This document shows positions 57,282 to 64,000 of a DNA stretch of 64,000 nucleotides, one piece after another; position 1 is the first letter of the stretch, and the number at the start of each line of letters is the position of its first letter. The stretch is from JAKLKS01 sp964370855. GTDB taxonomy: Bacteria > Planctomycetota > JAJSAM01 > JAKLKS01. A model generated the notes under the pieces. The model was not told the origin of the DNA and searched no databases. It saw only the letters and a program-made list of their open reading frames with translations. Position numbers and translations under genes: made by a program. The DNA is taken from the NCBI GenBank assembly GCA_964370855.1, contig CAYJMF010000002.1, positions 62,001 to 126,000 on the forward strand, given 5' to 3'.

Positions 57282-58895
57282 ATGGCCGGCAGGATGGGTG
57301 GGCACGTCGTCGTCGAGTCGCTCGAGGCGCTCGGGGCGGGGCTCGCGTTCGGGCTGCCCGGGATCCATGCCTTGCCGATGTGGGAGGCGTTGCGCACGAG
57401 CGGCGTTCGCGGTGTCGCGCTGCGCTCCGAGCTGAACGCCGGCTTCGCCGCCGACGGCTACGCGCGCGTGAGCCGCCGGCCGGCGCCCCTCCTCCTCTCG
57501 ACGGGGCCGGGGGCGCTGATCTCGCTCGCCGCGCTGATGGAGGCAGCGAGCTCCCACGTGCCGGTGGTCGCGATCTCCTCCCAGATCCCGGGCGAGCTGA
57601 TCGGCAAGGGGCGCGGGTACCTGCACGAGCTGCCCGACCAGCTCGCGTCGTTCGCCCCGATCGTCAAGTCGGCCGCGCGGGCCGAGAGCGCGGAGGCGAT
57701 TCCGGAGCTGCTCGCGGAGGCCTGGCGCCGGGCGCTGACCCCGCCCGCCGGGCCCGTCTACATCGAGGTGCCGTGGGACGTGCTGAAAGGGGAGACGGGC
57801 GTGCCGGTGGGATCCCTCGACGGGGCCCCGGGTCCGGTCGCACCGCCGGACCCGGCCGCGCTCGACGAGGCGGCTCGTCTCCTCGCCGGGGCGGAGCGCC
57901 CCGCGATCTGGGCCGGCGGCGGCGTGCTCGCGGCCGGCGCCTGGGAGGAGCTGCGAGCGCTCGCCGAGCGGCTGCGCGCTCCCGTCGCGACCACGTTCAT
58001 GGGCAAGGGCGCACTCCCGGAGGATCACCCGCTCGCCGCCGGCTCAGCCTGCTACGACGGGGCGCTGGCGGCGTTCCTCGAGGACGCGGACGTGCTCTTC
58101 GCCGTCGGCACCGAGCTCGGAGCCGAGACGACGCGCGACTGGCGGCTGCGACCTTCCACGCTCGTCCACGCCGACGTCGACCCGGCCCGGATCGGCGCGA
58201 GCTACCCCGCCGCGGTCGGGATTGCCGGCGACGCGCGCGACGTCCTCGCCGGGCTCGCGGCGCGCGTGCCCGCCCGCGAGCCGGACGGGCGCGCGGAGAC
58301 CCGCGTCGCCGCGTTGCGGGAGACGATCGAGCACGGCCTCGCCGCGCAGGGCGCGGAGCTGGAGACGGGGCTGCTCCGCTCGATCCGCCAGGCGCTTCCG
58401 GCCGACGCGATCAGCGCGTGGGACATGACGATCCTCGCCTACTGCGCCTCCTCCTACTTCCCCGTGCTCGCGCCACGCCGCTGGCTCTACCCGCTCGGGT
58501 CGGGCACGCTCGGCTACGCGTGGCCCGCGGCGCTCGGAGCCAAGCTCGCCCTGCCGGACACGCCGGCGCTGGCCGTGCACGGTGACGGCGGCTTCCAGTA
58601 CGGCCTCGCCGAGCTCGCGAGCGCGCGCCAGCACGGCATCGCGGCCGCCCTGCTGCTCGTCGACGACGGCGGCTACGGGATCCTGCGCGAGTACGAGCTC
58701 GACGCGTACGGCGAGACGATCGCCGTCGAGTTGGCGCAACCCGACTTCGTGCGCCTCGCGGGCTCGTTCGGCGTCCCCGTCCGGGAGACGTCGCCGGACG
58801 CGCTCGCCGCCGACCTCGAGTGGGCGCTCGCGGCCGCCGGCCCGGCCGCGCTCGTCCTGCGCGAGCGCCTGCGCTGGGTGCAGGCGACAAGCTGA
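57282..58895 (+). CDS. thiamine diphosphate-dependent enzyme (acetolactate synthase-like)
   Basis: 537 aa, three-domain POX/ALS architecture. Catalytic Glu50 in LRSELNAGFAADGYARVS, STGPGALISLAALMEAASSHVPVVAI, central domain PAIWAGGGVLAAGAW, C-terminal Mg/ThDP motif GDGGFQYGLAELASARQ ending VDDGGYG. The usual terminal Asn-Asn of this motif is Asp-Asp. LPDQLASFAPIVKSA is as in acetolactate synthase or benzoylformate decarboxylase relatives. Substrate unknown. An ILV role is unlikely without a regulatory subunit gene nearby. Confidence 0.87.
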   Translation: MAGRMGGHVVVESLEALGAGLAFGLPGIHALPMWEALRTSGVRGVALRSELNAGFAADGYARVSRRPAPLLLSTGPGALISLAALMEAASSHVPVVAISSQIPGELIGKGRGYLHELPDQLASFAPIVKSAARAESAEAIPELLAEAWRRALTPPAGPVYIEVPWDVLKGETGVPVGSLDGAPGPVAPPDPAALDEAARLLAGAERPAIWAGGGVLAAGAWEELRALAERLRAPVATTFMGKGALPEDHPLAAGSACYDGALAAFLEDADVLFAVGTELGAETTRDWRLRPSTLVHADVDPARIGASYPAAVGIAGDARDVLAGLAARVPAREPDGRAETRVAALRETIEHGLAAQGAELETGLLRSIRQALPADAISAWDMTILAYCASSYFPVLAPRRWLYPLGSGTLGYAWPAALGAKLALPDTPALAVHGDGGFQYGLAELASARQHGIAAALLLVDDGGYGILREYELDAYGETIAVELAQPDFVRLAGSFGVPVRETSPDALAADLEWALAAAGPAALVLRERLRWVQATS

Positions 58896-58902
58896 CCGGT
58901 TC

Positions 58903-58937
58903 GGCCATGTCCGGGGGCCTGGCCCCGGGACATGGCC
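58903..58937. terminator. GC-rich hairpin between convergent genes
   Basis: GGCCATGTCCGGGG and CCCCGGGACATGGCC form a 14-bp stem (one bulged G) around a 6-nt loop. It lies in the 52-bp gap between the ThDP gene (+) and an SDR (-), and is suitable as a bidirectional terminator. There is no U-tract, as is common in high-GC actinobacteria. Confidence 0.6.
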
Positions 58938-58947
58938 AGTTCGGCCG

Positions 58948-59682
58948 TCAGTGGCGGGCGAGGCCGCCGTCGGCGACGATCATCTGCCCCGTCACCCAGC
59001 GCGACTCCTCGGAGGCGAGGAAGACGACCGCGGGGGCGATGTCCTCGGGCTGGCCGAGGCGCGGGATCGCCTGCAATCCGACGACCAGGTCGTAGAAGTC
59101 GGCGTGGCGCGTCTCGAGGGTGCCCTCCGTGCGCGTCAGGCCGGGGGCGACCGCGTTGACGGTGATGCCGTCCGCGCCCACCTCCGTCGCGAGCTCCCGG
59201 GTCAGCGCCAGAACGCCACCCTTCGCCGCGCTGTAGTGGGCGACGTTCGGGACGCCGGTCAGGATCACCGTCGAGGAGATGTTGACGATGCGGCCGTAGC
59301 CGGCGGTTCGCATCGGCGCCAGCGCCGCCTTGCAGGCCAGGAACACCCCGTCGAGGTTGACGGCCGTGATCCGCCGCCACTCGGTGAGGTCGATCTCGTC
59401 GATCGGCGCCCACGGGATCAGGGCGGCGTTGTTGACGAGGACGTCGAGCCGCCCGAACCGCTCGAGCGCCGCCTCGACCATGGCGCCGGCGTCCTCCTCC
59501 CGCGAGACGTCGGTGCGAACGGCGAGACCCGCGGGGAGCTCCGCCGCGACCCGCTCGGCGCCGGGGCCGTCGACATCGGCGACGACGACCGCGCCGCCCT
59601 CCGCGGCGAGCGCGCGCGCGATCGCCCGGCCGAGACCTCGCGCGCCGCCCGTCACGATCGCCACCCTGCCGTCGAGCCTCAT
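58948..59682 (-). CDS. short-chain dehydrogenase/reductase
   Basis: 244-aa classical SDR: VAIVTGGARGLGRAIARAL, VVVADVDGPGAERVA (acidic residue, suggesting NAD preference), DVLVNNAALIPWAPIDEIDL, NISSTVILTGVPNVAHYSAAKGGVL (Ser/Tyr/Lys), ITVNAVAPGLTRTEG. A GGGAGGTG ribosome site and TAGGAT (about 45 bp upstream of the ATG) give a leadered promoter. Substrate unknown. Confidence 0.9.
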   Translation of the reverse strand: MRLDGRVAIVTGGARGLGRAIARALAAEGGAVVVADVDGPGAERVAAELPAGLAVRTDVSREEDAGAMVEAALERFGRLDVLVNNAALIPWAPIDEIDLTEWRRITAVNLDGVFLACKAALAPMRTAGYGRIVNISSTVILTGVPNVAHYSAAKGGVLALTRELATEVGADGITVNAVAPGLTRTEGTLETRHADFYDLVVGLQAIPRLGQPEDIAPAVVFLASEESRWVTGQMIVADGGLARH

Positions 59683-59762
59683 GCGCGCACCTCCCGTAGC
59701 GGTCGCGAGATCCTACGCCGCTCCGGGCGCCGGCGCCCGCCCGCCCGTGCGATCCTTCGCGC

Positions 59763-60872
59763 ATGACCGACTGGAGCCGTCTCGTCAGGCCGTCGCTCGT
59801 CGGGGTCGACCCCTACGACCCCGGCGAGAGCCTGGCCGAGCTGAAGGCCCGCCACGGGCTCGACGAGGTCTGGAAGCTGAACTGGAACGAGGATCTGTCC
59901 GGGCCGCTCGAAGGCGTGCTCGAGGAGGTCGAGCGGGAGCTCCCGAACGCGTGGATGTATCCGGAGCAGGCGTACGCGGACTTCCGGGCCGCCGTGGCCG
60001 CATGGACGGGGACGGTCCCGGCCAGGGTCGTGCCGGCGCACGGGATCCAGGCGCTCGTGGCCATCGTCGCCACCGCGTTCCTGCGCCCCGGCGACACGGT
60101 CGTGATCCCGAGCCCTACCTACGGGCTGTACGCGCAGATCTGCGCCGCCCACGGCGCCGAGGTCGTGCGCGTGCCGGTCCGCGGCGACCTCGGGATCGAC
60201 CTCGAGGCGATGCTCACGGCGGCCGAGCGCGCGTCGGCCCGGCTCGTCTGGGTCGTCGATCCCAACAACCCGACCGGCAGGATCGTGACCGCGACCGAGT
60301 GGCGCGCGTTCCTGGACGCGCTCCCGGACGGCTCCGTCGCCGTGGTCGACGAGGCCTATCGCGAGTACGTCGAGCCCGCGCTGCGGGTCGACCGCGAGGC
60401 GGACGTCGCCGCCGGGCGGCCCGTGCTGCTGCTGCGGACGTTCTCGAAGATCTTCGGGCTCGCCGGGCTGCGGCTCGGCTACGCGATCGCTGGCGAGGAG
60501 CTCGCGTCCTTCCTGGACGTCGTGCAGGAGCCGTTCAACGTCAACCGGGCCGCGCTCGCCGCCGGCCGTGCGAGCCTGCGCCGGCCCGAGCTCGTCGAGG
60601 AGCGCCGCACTCTGGCCGCCGCGGCGCGGGCGCTCCTGGCTGCGAGGCTCGGGGAGGCCGGGCTCGAGTCGACGCCCTCGCAGGCGAACTTCCTGCTCGT
60701 GCGCCTCGGCATGGACGACGTCGAGGCCGCCGGGAGCCTCGCCCGCCGGGGCCTCCTGATCCGCCCTGGCAGCGAGTTCGGCCTGCCCGGGACGGCGAGG
60801 ATCACCGTCGGCCCGCTCGACGTGATGGAGCGAGTCGCCGCGGAGCTGGCGGCAGCCCGCGCCGCCCGCTAG
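59763..60872 (+). CDS. histidinol-phosphate aminotransferase-like PLP enzyme
   Basis: 369-aa fold-type I class II aminotransferase. Visible: KLNWNEDLSGPLEGVLEEVERELPNAWMYPE (HisC-like KLxxNExP...YPD), VVIPSPTYGLYAQICAAHGAEVVRVPV, VWVVDPNNPTGRIV, VVDEAYREYVEP, LLRTFSKIFGLAGLRLGYAI (Schiff-base Lys and phosphate-binding Arg). No his operon nearby, so it may act on another amino acid or phosphate ester. A weak GATCCT lies 6 bp upstream of the ATG. Confidence 0.87.
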   Translation: MTDWSRLVRPSLVGVDPYDPGESLAELKARHGLDEVWKLNWNEDLSGPLEGVLEEVERELPNAWMYPEQAYADFRAAVAAWTGTVPARVVPAHGIQALVAIVATAFLRPGDTVVIPSPTYGLYAQICAAHGAEVVRVPVRGDLGIDLEAMLTAAERASARLVWVVDPNNPTGRIVTATEWRAFLDALPDGSVAVVDEAYREYVEPALRVDREADVAAGRPVLLLRTFSKIFGLAGLRLGYAIAGEELASFLDVVQEPFNVNRAALAAGRASLRRPELVEERRTLAAAARALLAARLGEAGLESTPSQANFLLVRLGMDDVEAAGSLARRGLLIRPGSEFGLPGTARITVGPLDVMERVAAELAAARAAR

Positions 60873-60878
60873 CCCGCG

Positions 60879-62024
60879 TCACGACCCGAACATGCTGCGG
60901 GCGATCACGAGCCGCTGGATGTCGCTCGTGCCCTCGTAGATCTCCTCGAGCTTGACGTTGCGAAGCCAGCGCTCGACCGGGTACTCGCGCGAATAGCCGT
61001 TCGAGCCGAGCGTCTGCACCGCCGCCCAGGTCGTGTACCAGGCCGCCTCGGAGGCGGCGAGCTTCGCCATCGACGCCTCGACCGTGAACGGCTCCCCGTG
61101 GTCCGCGAGCCGCGCCGCGTGGTGGGTCAGGAGACGTGCCTGGTCGAGGCGGAGCTTCGCATCGACGAGGCGGAAGCTGACCGCCTGGTACTCGTGGATC
61201 CGCTTGCCGAACGTCTCCCGCTCCTTCGCGTACTCGACCGCGACCTCGAGCGCGGCCCGGCCCATCCCGAGCGAGTTCGCCGCGAGCGTCACCCGCGACC
61301 GGTCGAACCAGCGCATCACCCCGTAGAAGCCCTGACCCTCGTCGCCGATCCGACGGTCGTCGGCGACGAAGCAGTCCTTGAAGAAGAGCTCGCCCGCCGG
61401 GTAGCAGCGCGCCCCCATCTTCGGCAGCGCCCGGCCGGGCGTGAAGCCGGCGTCGCCTTTCTCGACCACGAAGGAGGTGATGCCCTTCGACCGCGTCCCC
61501 GGCGCCACGGTCGCGTACACGAGGTAGAGGTCGGCGATCGGGGCGTTCGAGATCCAGGTCTTCTGCCCGTCGAGGACGTAGCCGCCGTCGACCTTGCGCG
61601 CGTGCGTCTTCAGCGCTGCCGCGTCGGAGCCGCAGTGCGGCTCCGTGATCGCGAGCGCCGCGACGGGCGGGCGGGGGCCGCACAGCGGCGGGAGCCAGCG
61701 CGCCTTCTGCTCGTCGGTGCCGAGGGCGATAACGGGGCCGGCGAAGAAGCTGCCGCCGCCGAACGCGCCGGCGATCGGCCCGTCGCCCCACGCGAGCTCC
61801 TCGACGATGTGGCAGCTCGTGAGCAGGCTCGTGACGCCGCCGCCGCCGTACTCCTCGGGCAGGTCGTAGGCGGCCAGGCCCGCCTCGGCCGCCTTCCAGT
61901 GGGCATCCCAGGGGAACTCCTCGGTCTCGTCGTGGTGGGCCGCGACCGGGCGCATGTCGCGCTCCGCGAACTCGCGAGCGTGGGCGACGAGCTTGCGGTC
62001 GAGCTTCGAGAGTGTCGTGTCCAT
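60879..62024 (-). CDS. acyl-CoA dehydrogenase
   Basis: 381-aa FAD enzyme doing alpha,beta-desaturation of an acyl-CoA. Visible: LDRKLVAHAREFAERDMRPVAAHHD, LAITEPHCGSDAAALKTHARKVDGGYVLDGQKTWISNA (flavin/substrate motif), FDRSRVTLAANSLGMGRAALEVAVEYAKERETFGK, and C-terminal LEEIYEGTSDIQRLVIAR with the region of the catalytic Glu. Last gene of the acyl-CoA operon. GGAGG lies upstream of the ATG 62024. Confidence 0.93.
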   Translation of the reverse strand: MDTTLSKLDRKLVAHAREFAERDMRPVAAHHDETEEFPWDAHWKAAEAGLAAYDLPEEYGGGGVTSLLTSCHIVEELAWGDGPIAGAFGGGSFFAGPVIALGTDEQKARWLPPLCGPRPPVAALAITEPHCGSDAAALKTHARKVDGGYVLDGQKTWISNAPIADLYLVYATVAPGTRSKGITSFVVEKGDAGFTPGRALPKMGARCYPAGELFFKDCFVADDRRIGDEGQGFYGVMRWFDRSRVTLAANSLGMGRAALEVAVEYAKERETFGKRIHEYQAVSFRLVDAKLRLDQARLLTHHAARLADHGEPFTVEASMAKLAASEAAWYTTWAAVQTLGSNGYSREYPVERWLRNVKLEEIYEGTSDIQRLVIARSMFGS

Positions 62025-62042
62025 CGGGCCCCTCCGGTGGGC

Positions 62043-62786
62043 TCAGGGCAGGAGCGCGCCGCCGTTGACGTGGATCACCTGGCCGGTCAGGTAGCTCGCG
62101 TCGTCCGAGACGAGGAACGCCGCGACCGCCGCGATCTCGCCCGGCTCCCCGTAGCGGCCGAGCGGTACGAGCTCGCGGCCGCGCTCGAACAGATCCTCCG
62201 GGATCGCGCGCAGCATCGGCGTGTCGATCCCGCCGGGGGCGATCGCGTTCGCGAGCACGCCGTGGCGGGCGCCCTCGAGCGCGACCGTGCGGGTGATCCC
62301 GACGATCCCGGCCTTCGCGGCCGCGTAGTTCGTCTGCCCGACCGTGCCCCAGGCGGAGATCGAGGAGAGGTTGACGATCCGGCCCCAGCCGCGCTCGCGC
62401 ATCGCGGCCAGGCCGTGCTGGCAGCCGAGGTACGTGCCGCGCAGGTGCACCGCGATCACGGCGTCCCACTCCTCGTCGACCATCTTGAGCAGCGTCCGGT
62501 CGCGCGTGATGCCGGCGTTGTTGACGAGCACGTCGAGGTGCCCGAATGCCTCGACCGCGGCCTCGACGGCCGCCGCCCAGGCCGGGCGGCTCGCGACGTC
62601 GTGCTCGAGCGCGAGCGCCTCGCCCCCGCTGGTGCGGATCCGCGCCGCGACGGCCTCCGCGCCCGGCCCGTCGATGTCCGTGCAGGCGACCGCGGCGCCC
62701 TCGGCGGCGAAGCGCTCGGCGGTGGCCGAGCCGATCGCGCCGGCGGCGCCGGTGACGAGCGCGACGTGTCCGGCGAGCCGCGTCAT
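62043..62786 (-). CDS. short-chain dehydrogenase (3-ketoacyl/3-hydroxyacyl type)
   Basis: 247 aa: VALVTGAAGAIGSATAERFAAEG, CTDIDGPGAEAVAAR, DVLVNNAGITRDRTLLKM (typical of FabG-like enzymes), NLSSISAWGTVGQTNYAAAKAGI (Ser/Tyr/Lys), NAIAPGGIDTPMLRAIP. In this operon it probably oxidises the 3-hydroxyacyl-CoA made by the MaoC hydratase. ATGA overlap with the MaoC gene. Confidence 0.92.
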   Translation of the reverse strand: MTRLAGHVALVTGAAGAIGSATAERFAAEGAAVACTDIDGPGAEAVAARIRTSGGEALALEHDVASRPAWAAAVEAAVEAFGHLDVLVNNAGITRDRTLLKMVDEEWDAVIAVHLRGTYLGCQHGLAAMRERGWGRIVNLSSISAWGTVGQTNYAAAKAGIVGITRTVALEGARHGVLANAIAPGGIDTPMLRAIPEDLFERGRELVPLGRYGEPGEIAAVAAFLVSDDASYLTGQVIHVNGGALLP

Positions 62787-63238
62787 GCCGCCTCCGCCTC
62801 CGCCGTGCGGGCGCCGACCAGGAGCACGTCGGTACCGGTCTGGACGATCTCGCCGTCCTGGTTCGCGACCTCGATCGCCATGGTCACGACGCCGGCGCCC
62901 GGCCGCGACTTCGAGCGGCGCACCGACTCGACCCGGTAGCGAGCCTGGATCGTGTCGCCGGGGTAGACGGGGGCCGTGAAGCGGCGCTGCTCCTCCAGGT
63001 ACGCGATCAGGTGGAGGCCGTCGAGCTCCGAGCGCAGGCCGCTCGAGATCGCGAGCACGAGCAGCCCGTGCGCGATCCGGCCCCGAAACGGCGTCTCTTC
63101 CCGGACGAACAGGTCGTCGGTGTGGAGCGGGTTGAAGTCGCCGGAGAGGCCGCAGAAGGCGACGATGTCGGCCTCCGTCACGGTCCGCCGCGCCGTGACG
63201 AGCTCCTGGCCCGGCTCCAGGTCCTCGAGGTGGATCAT
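62783..63238 (-). CDS. MaoC-like enoyl-CoA hydratase
   Basis: 151-aa hot-dog-fold hydratase: DLEPGQELVTARRTVTEADIVAFCGLSGDFNPLHTDD (hydratase 2 motif with Asp/His), FRGRIAHGLLVLAISSGL, RFTAPVYPGDTIQARYRVESVRRSKSRPGAGVVTMAIEVANQDGEIV. ATG 63238 overlaps the OB-fold gene stop (ATGA); longer in-frame extensions lack domain support. Confidence 0.9.
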   Translation of the reverse strand: MIHLEDLEPGQELVTARRTVTEADIVAFCGLSGDFNPLHTDDLFVREETPFRGRIAHGLLVLAISSGLRSELDGLHLIAYLEEQRRFTAPVYPGDTIQARYRVESVRRSKSRPGAGVVTMAIEVANQDGEIVQTGTDVLLVGARTAEAEAA

Positions 63239-63654
63239 CCTGCCTCCTTCCGGGTCGCGTTGGGGAGGGCGATGCCGCCGGCCGCCGGCGTGAGCACGAT
63301 TCGCACCGGCAGGTCGCAGGCGAGCACCTCGAGCGGCGTGTCGACGACGTTGACGGCGAGGCGGGGCCCCTCGTCGAGCTCGACGATCCCGAACGCGTAG
63401 GGGACGTCGTCCGCGAACGAGGGATCCGAGGTGCGCTGCACGACCGAGAACGTGTGCAGACGCCCGCTGCCCGTCGCCTCGACCCACTCGGGGTCCGGGG
63501 CGAAGCAGCGCACGCAGTGGCCGCGTGGGTAATGCTGGTACGCCCCGCAGGCGCGGCAGCGCTGGAGCAGCAGCCTGCCCTCCGCGGCGGCCTCCCAGTA
63601 CGTGCGGGAGAGCTCGTCGCCGAGCACGGGCAGGGGCTTCGGGCGGCCGCTCAC
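63235..63654 (-). CDS. DUF35 OB-fold/zinc-ribbon protein (thiolase partner)
   Basis: 139 aa. N-terminal rubredoxin-like zinc ribbon CRACGAYQHYPRGHCVRC (two CxxC pairs) and a C-terminal OB-fold (GSGRLHTFSVVQRTSDPSFADDVPYAFGIVELDEGPRLAVNVV). Such proteins pair with SCP2-type thiolases, as here immediately downstream of the thiolase gene. GTG start 63654. Confidence 0.92.
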   Translation of the reverse strand: MSGRPKPLPVLGDELSRTYWEAAAEGRLLLQRCRACGAYQHYPRGHCVRCFAPDPEWVEATGSGRLHTFSVVQRTSDPSFADDVPYAFGIVELDEGPRLAVNVVDTPLEVLACDLPVRIVLTPAAGGIALPNATRKEAG

Positions 63655-63655
63655 G

Positions 63656-64000
63656 TCAGATCCCCAGGATGATCGTCGCGGTCGCCGACAGCGAGCCGCC
63701 GGTGCCGTGGCAGAGAACGAGCCTCGGGTCGGCGAGCTGGACGCCCGGGCTCTCGCCGCGGAGCTGCCGCGCGCCCTCGATCAGCGTGAAGATCCCCCGC
63801 CGGCCCGGGTGGTTCGACGACAGGCCGCCGCCGTCAGTGTTGATCGGGAGTGAGCCGGTGGGCGCGAGCGCGCCGCTCTCGACGAATGCGCCGCCCTCGC
63901 CCCGCCCGCAGAAGCCGAGGCTCTCGAGCGTGAGCAGGACCGTGATCGTGAAGCTGTCGTAGATCTGCGCGCAGTCGAGGTCGTCGAGCGTGACCCCCGC
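63656..64000 (-). CDS. SCP2-type thiolase/acetyl-CoA acetyltransferase, C-terminal part
   Basis: The last 114 residues are visible; the 5' end is beyond the window. DDLDCAQIYDSFTITVLLTLESLGFC is the conserved thiolase-like segment (Y-D-x-F-T), NTDGGGLSSNHPGRRG is the catalytic His loop, LCHGTGGSLSATATIILG the C-terminal strand. His replaces the usual Cys-Gly catalytic position, as in many SCP-X thiolases. First visible gene of the thiolase-DUF35-MaoC-SDR-acyl-CoA dehydrogenase operon; one base separates its stop from the next GTG. Confidence 0.9.
   Translation of the reverse strand, partial: AGVTLDDLDCAQIYDSFTITVLLTLESLGFCGRGEGGAFVESGALAPTGSLPINTDGGGLSSNHPGRRGIFTLIEGARQLRGESPGVQLADPRLVLCHGTGGSLSATATIILGI

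Noticed and set aside
57282..58895. Biosynthetic acetolactate synthase large subunit (ilvB)
   Set aside because: No ilvN or ilvC nearby, Asp-Asp ThDP motif, and the neighbours are catabolic; only the broad ThDP family is supported.
1..64000. CRISPR arrays, tRNA or rRNA genes, insertion sequences
   Set aside because: No regularly spaced repeats, no T-loop GGTTCGA/CCA-type tRNA ends, no rRNA signature and no transposase motif were found on reading both strands.

Overview
The window is 64 kb of very GC-rich DNA (roughly 70% or more by eye) that is almost entirely coding. It has many GTG and some TTG starts, dense 4-bp start/stop overlaps and actinobacterial gene content: GerMN lipoprotein, DUF6457, MMPL transporter, PPOX flavoprotein and PucR-type regulator. 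My best guess is a deep-branching actinobacterium such as Thermoleophilia (Gaiellales or Solirubrobacterales), probably an aerobic heterotroph. This is inferred from style and gene families, because no rRNA marker is present. Two runs of 100 N (34025-34124 and 41719-41818) show it is a draft scaffold.

Layout. 1-2820 (-): the dTDP-L-rhamnose operon rmlA-rmlC-rmlD-rmlB, with rmlB running off the left edge. 2845-6755: a macro-domain protein with a tiny membrane ORF, then Hsp20 coupled to Lon, then a small membrane-associated protein. 6771-8093 (-): a glutamine-synthetase-like ligase. 8288-13094 (+): a branched-chain-type ABC importer (binding lipoprotein, LivF, LivH, fused LivM-LivG). 13141-17884 (+): a meta-cleavage aromatic set resembling homoprotocatechuate degradation (two FAH-family proteins, flavin reductase, extradiol dioxygenase, HpaB-type monooxygenase). 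17897-20156: a divergent pair, a GerMN lipoprotein and a secreted beta-helix protein, with only 10 bp between start codons. 20186-23006 (-): proton-translocating transhydrogenase pntAA-pntAB-pntB. 23050-25035: an SDR and an MFS transporter, divergent.

25032-29512 (-): a four-gene corrinoid methyltransfer cassette (corrinoid protein, UroD-fold methyltransferase, ferredoxin/ASKHA reductive activator, Cys-rich activation-domain protein). 29675-34008 (+): DUF6457, nitronate monooxygenase, glycogen-debranching-like glucosidase, GT4 glycosyltransferase. 34126-36699 (-): transsulfuration enzymes. 36716-39767 (-): purH-purN-purM, divergent from a PucR-type regulator. 41281-43523 (-): a trimethylamine-dehydrogenase relative split only by an assembly gap. 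43538-46036: MMPL transporter abutting a broken vapC and an intact vapB. 46143-49357: class III aminotransferase and acyl-CoA synthetase. 49370-53034 (-): CapA-like and DUF3160 lipoproteins. 53131-58895 (+): amine and N-acyl metabolism (TIM-barrel protein, MSOX-type oxidase, PPOX protein, M20 hydrolase, ThDP enzyme). 58948-64000: SDR, HisC-like aminotransferase and an acyl-CoA catabolic operon running off the right edge.

Two themes connect the region. First, many genes carry a TANNNT hexamer 6-8 bp upstream of the start codon, the geometry expected for leaderless transcription, sometimes formed from the previous gene's stop codon. Second, enzymes acting on methylated or methoxylated substrates recur: the corrinoid cassette, the TMADH-like enzyme, the MSOX-like oxidase and aromatic ring cleavage. 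That suggests a small-molecule scavenging lifestyle based on C1 groups and lignin- or osmolyte-type compounds.
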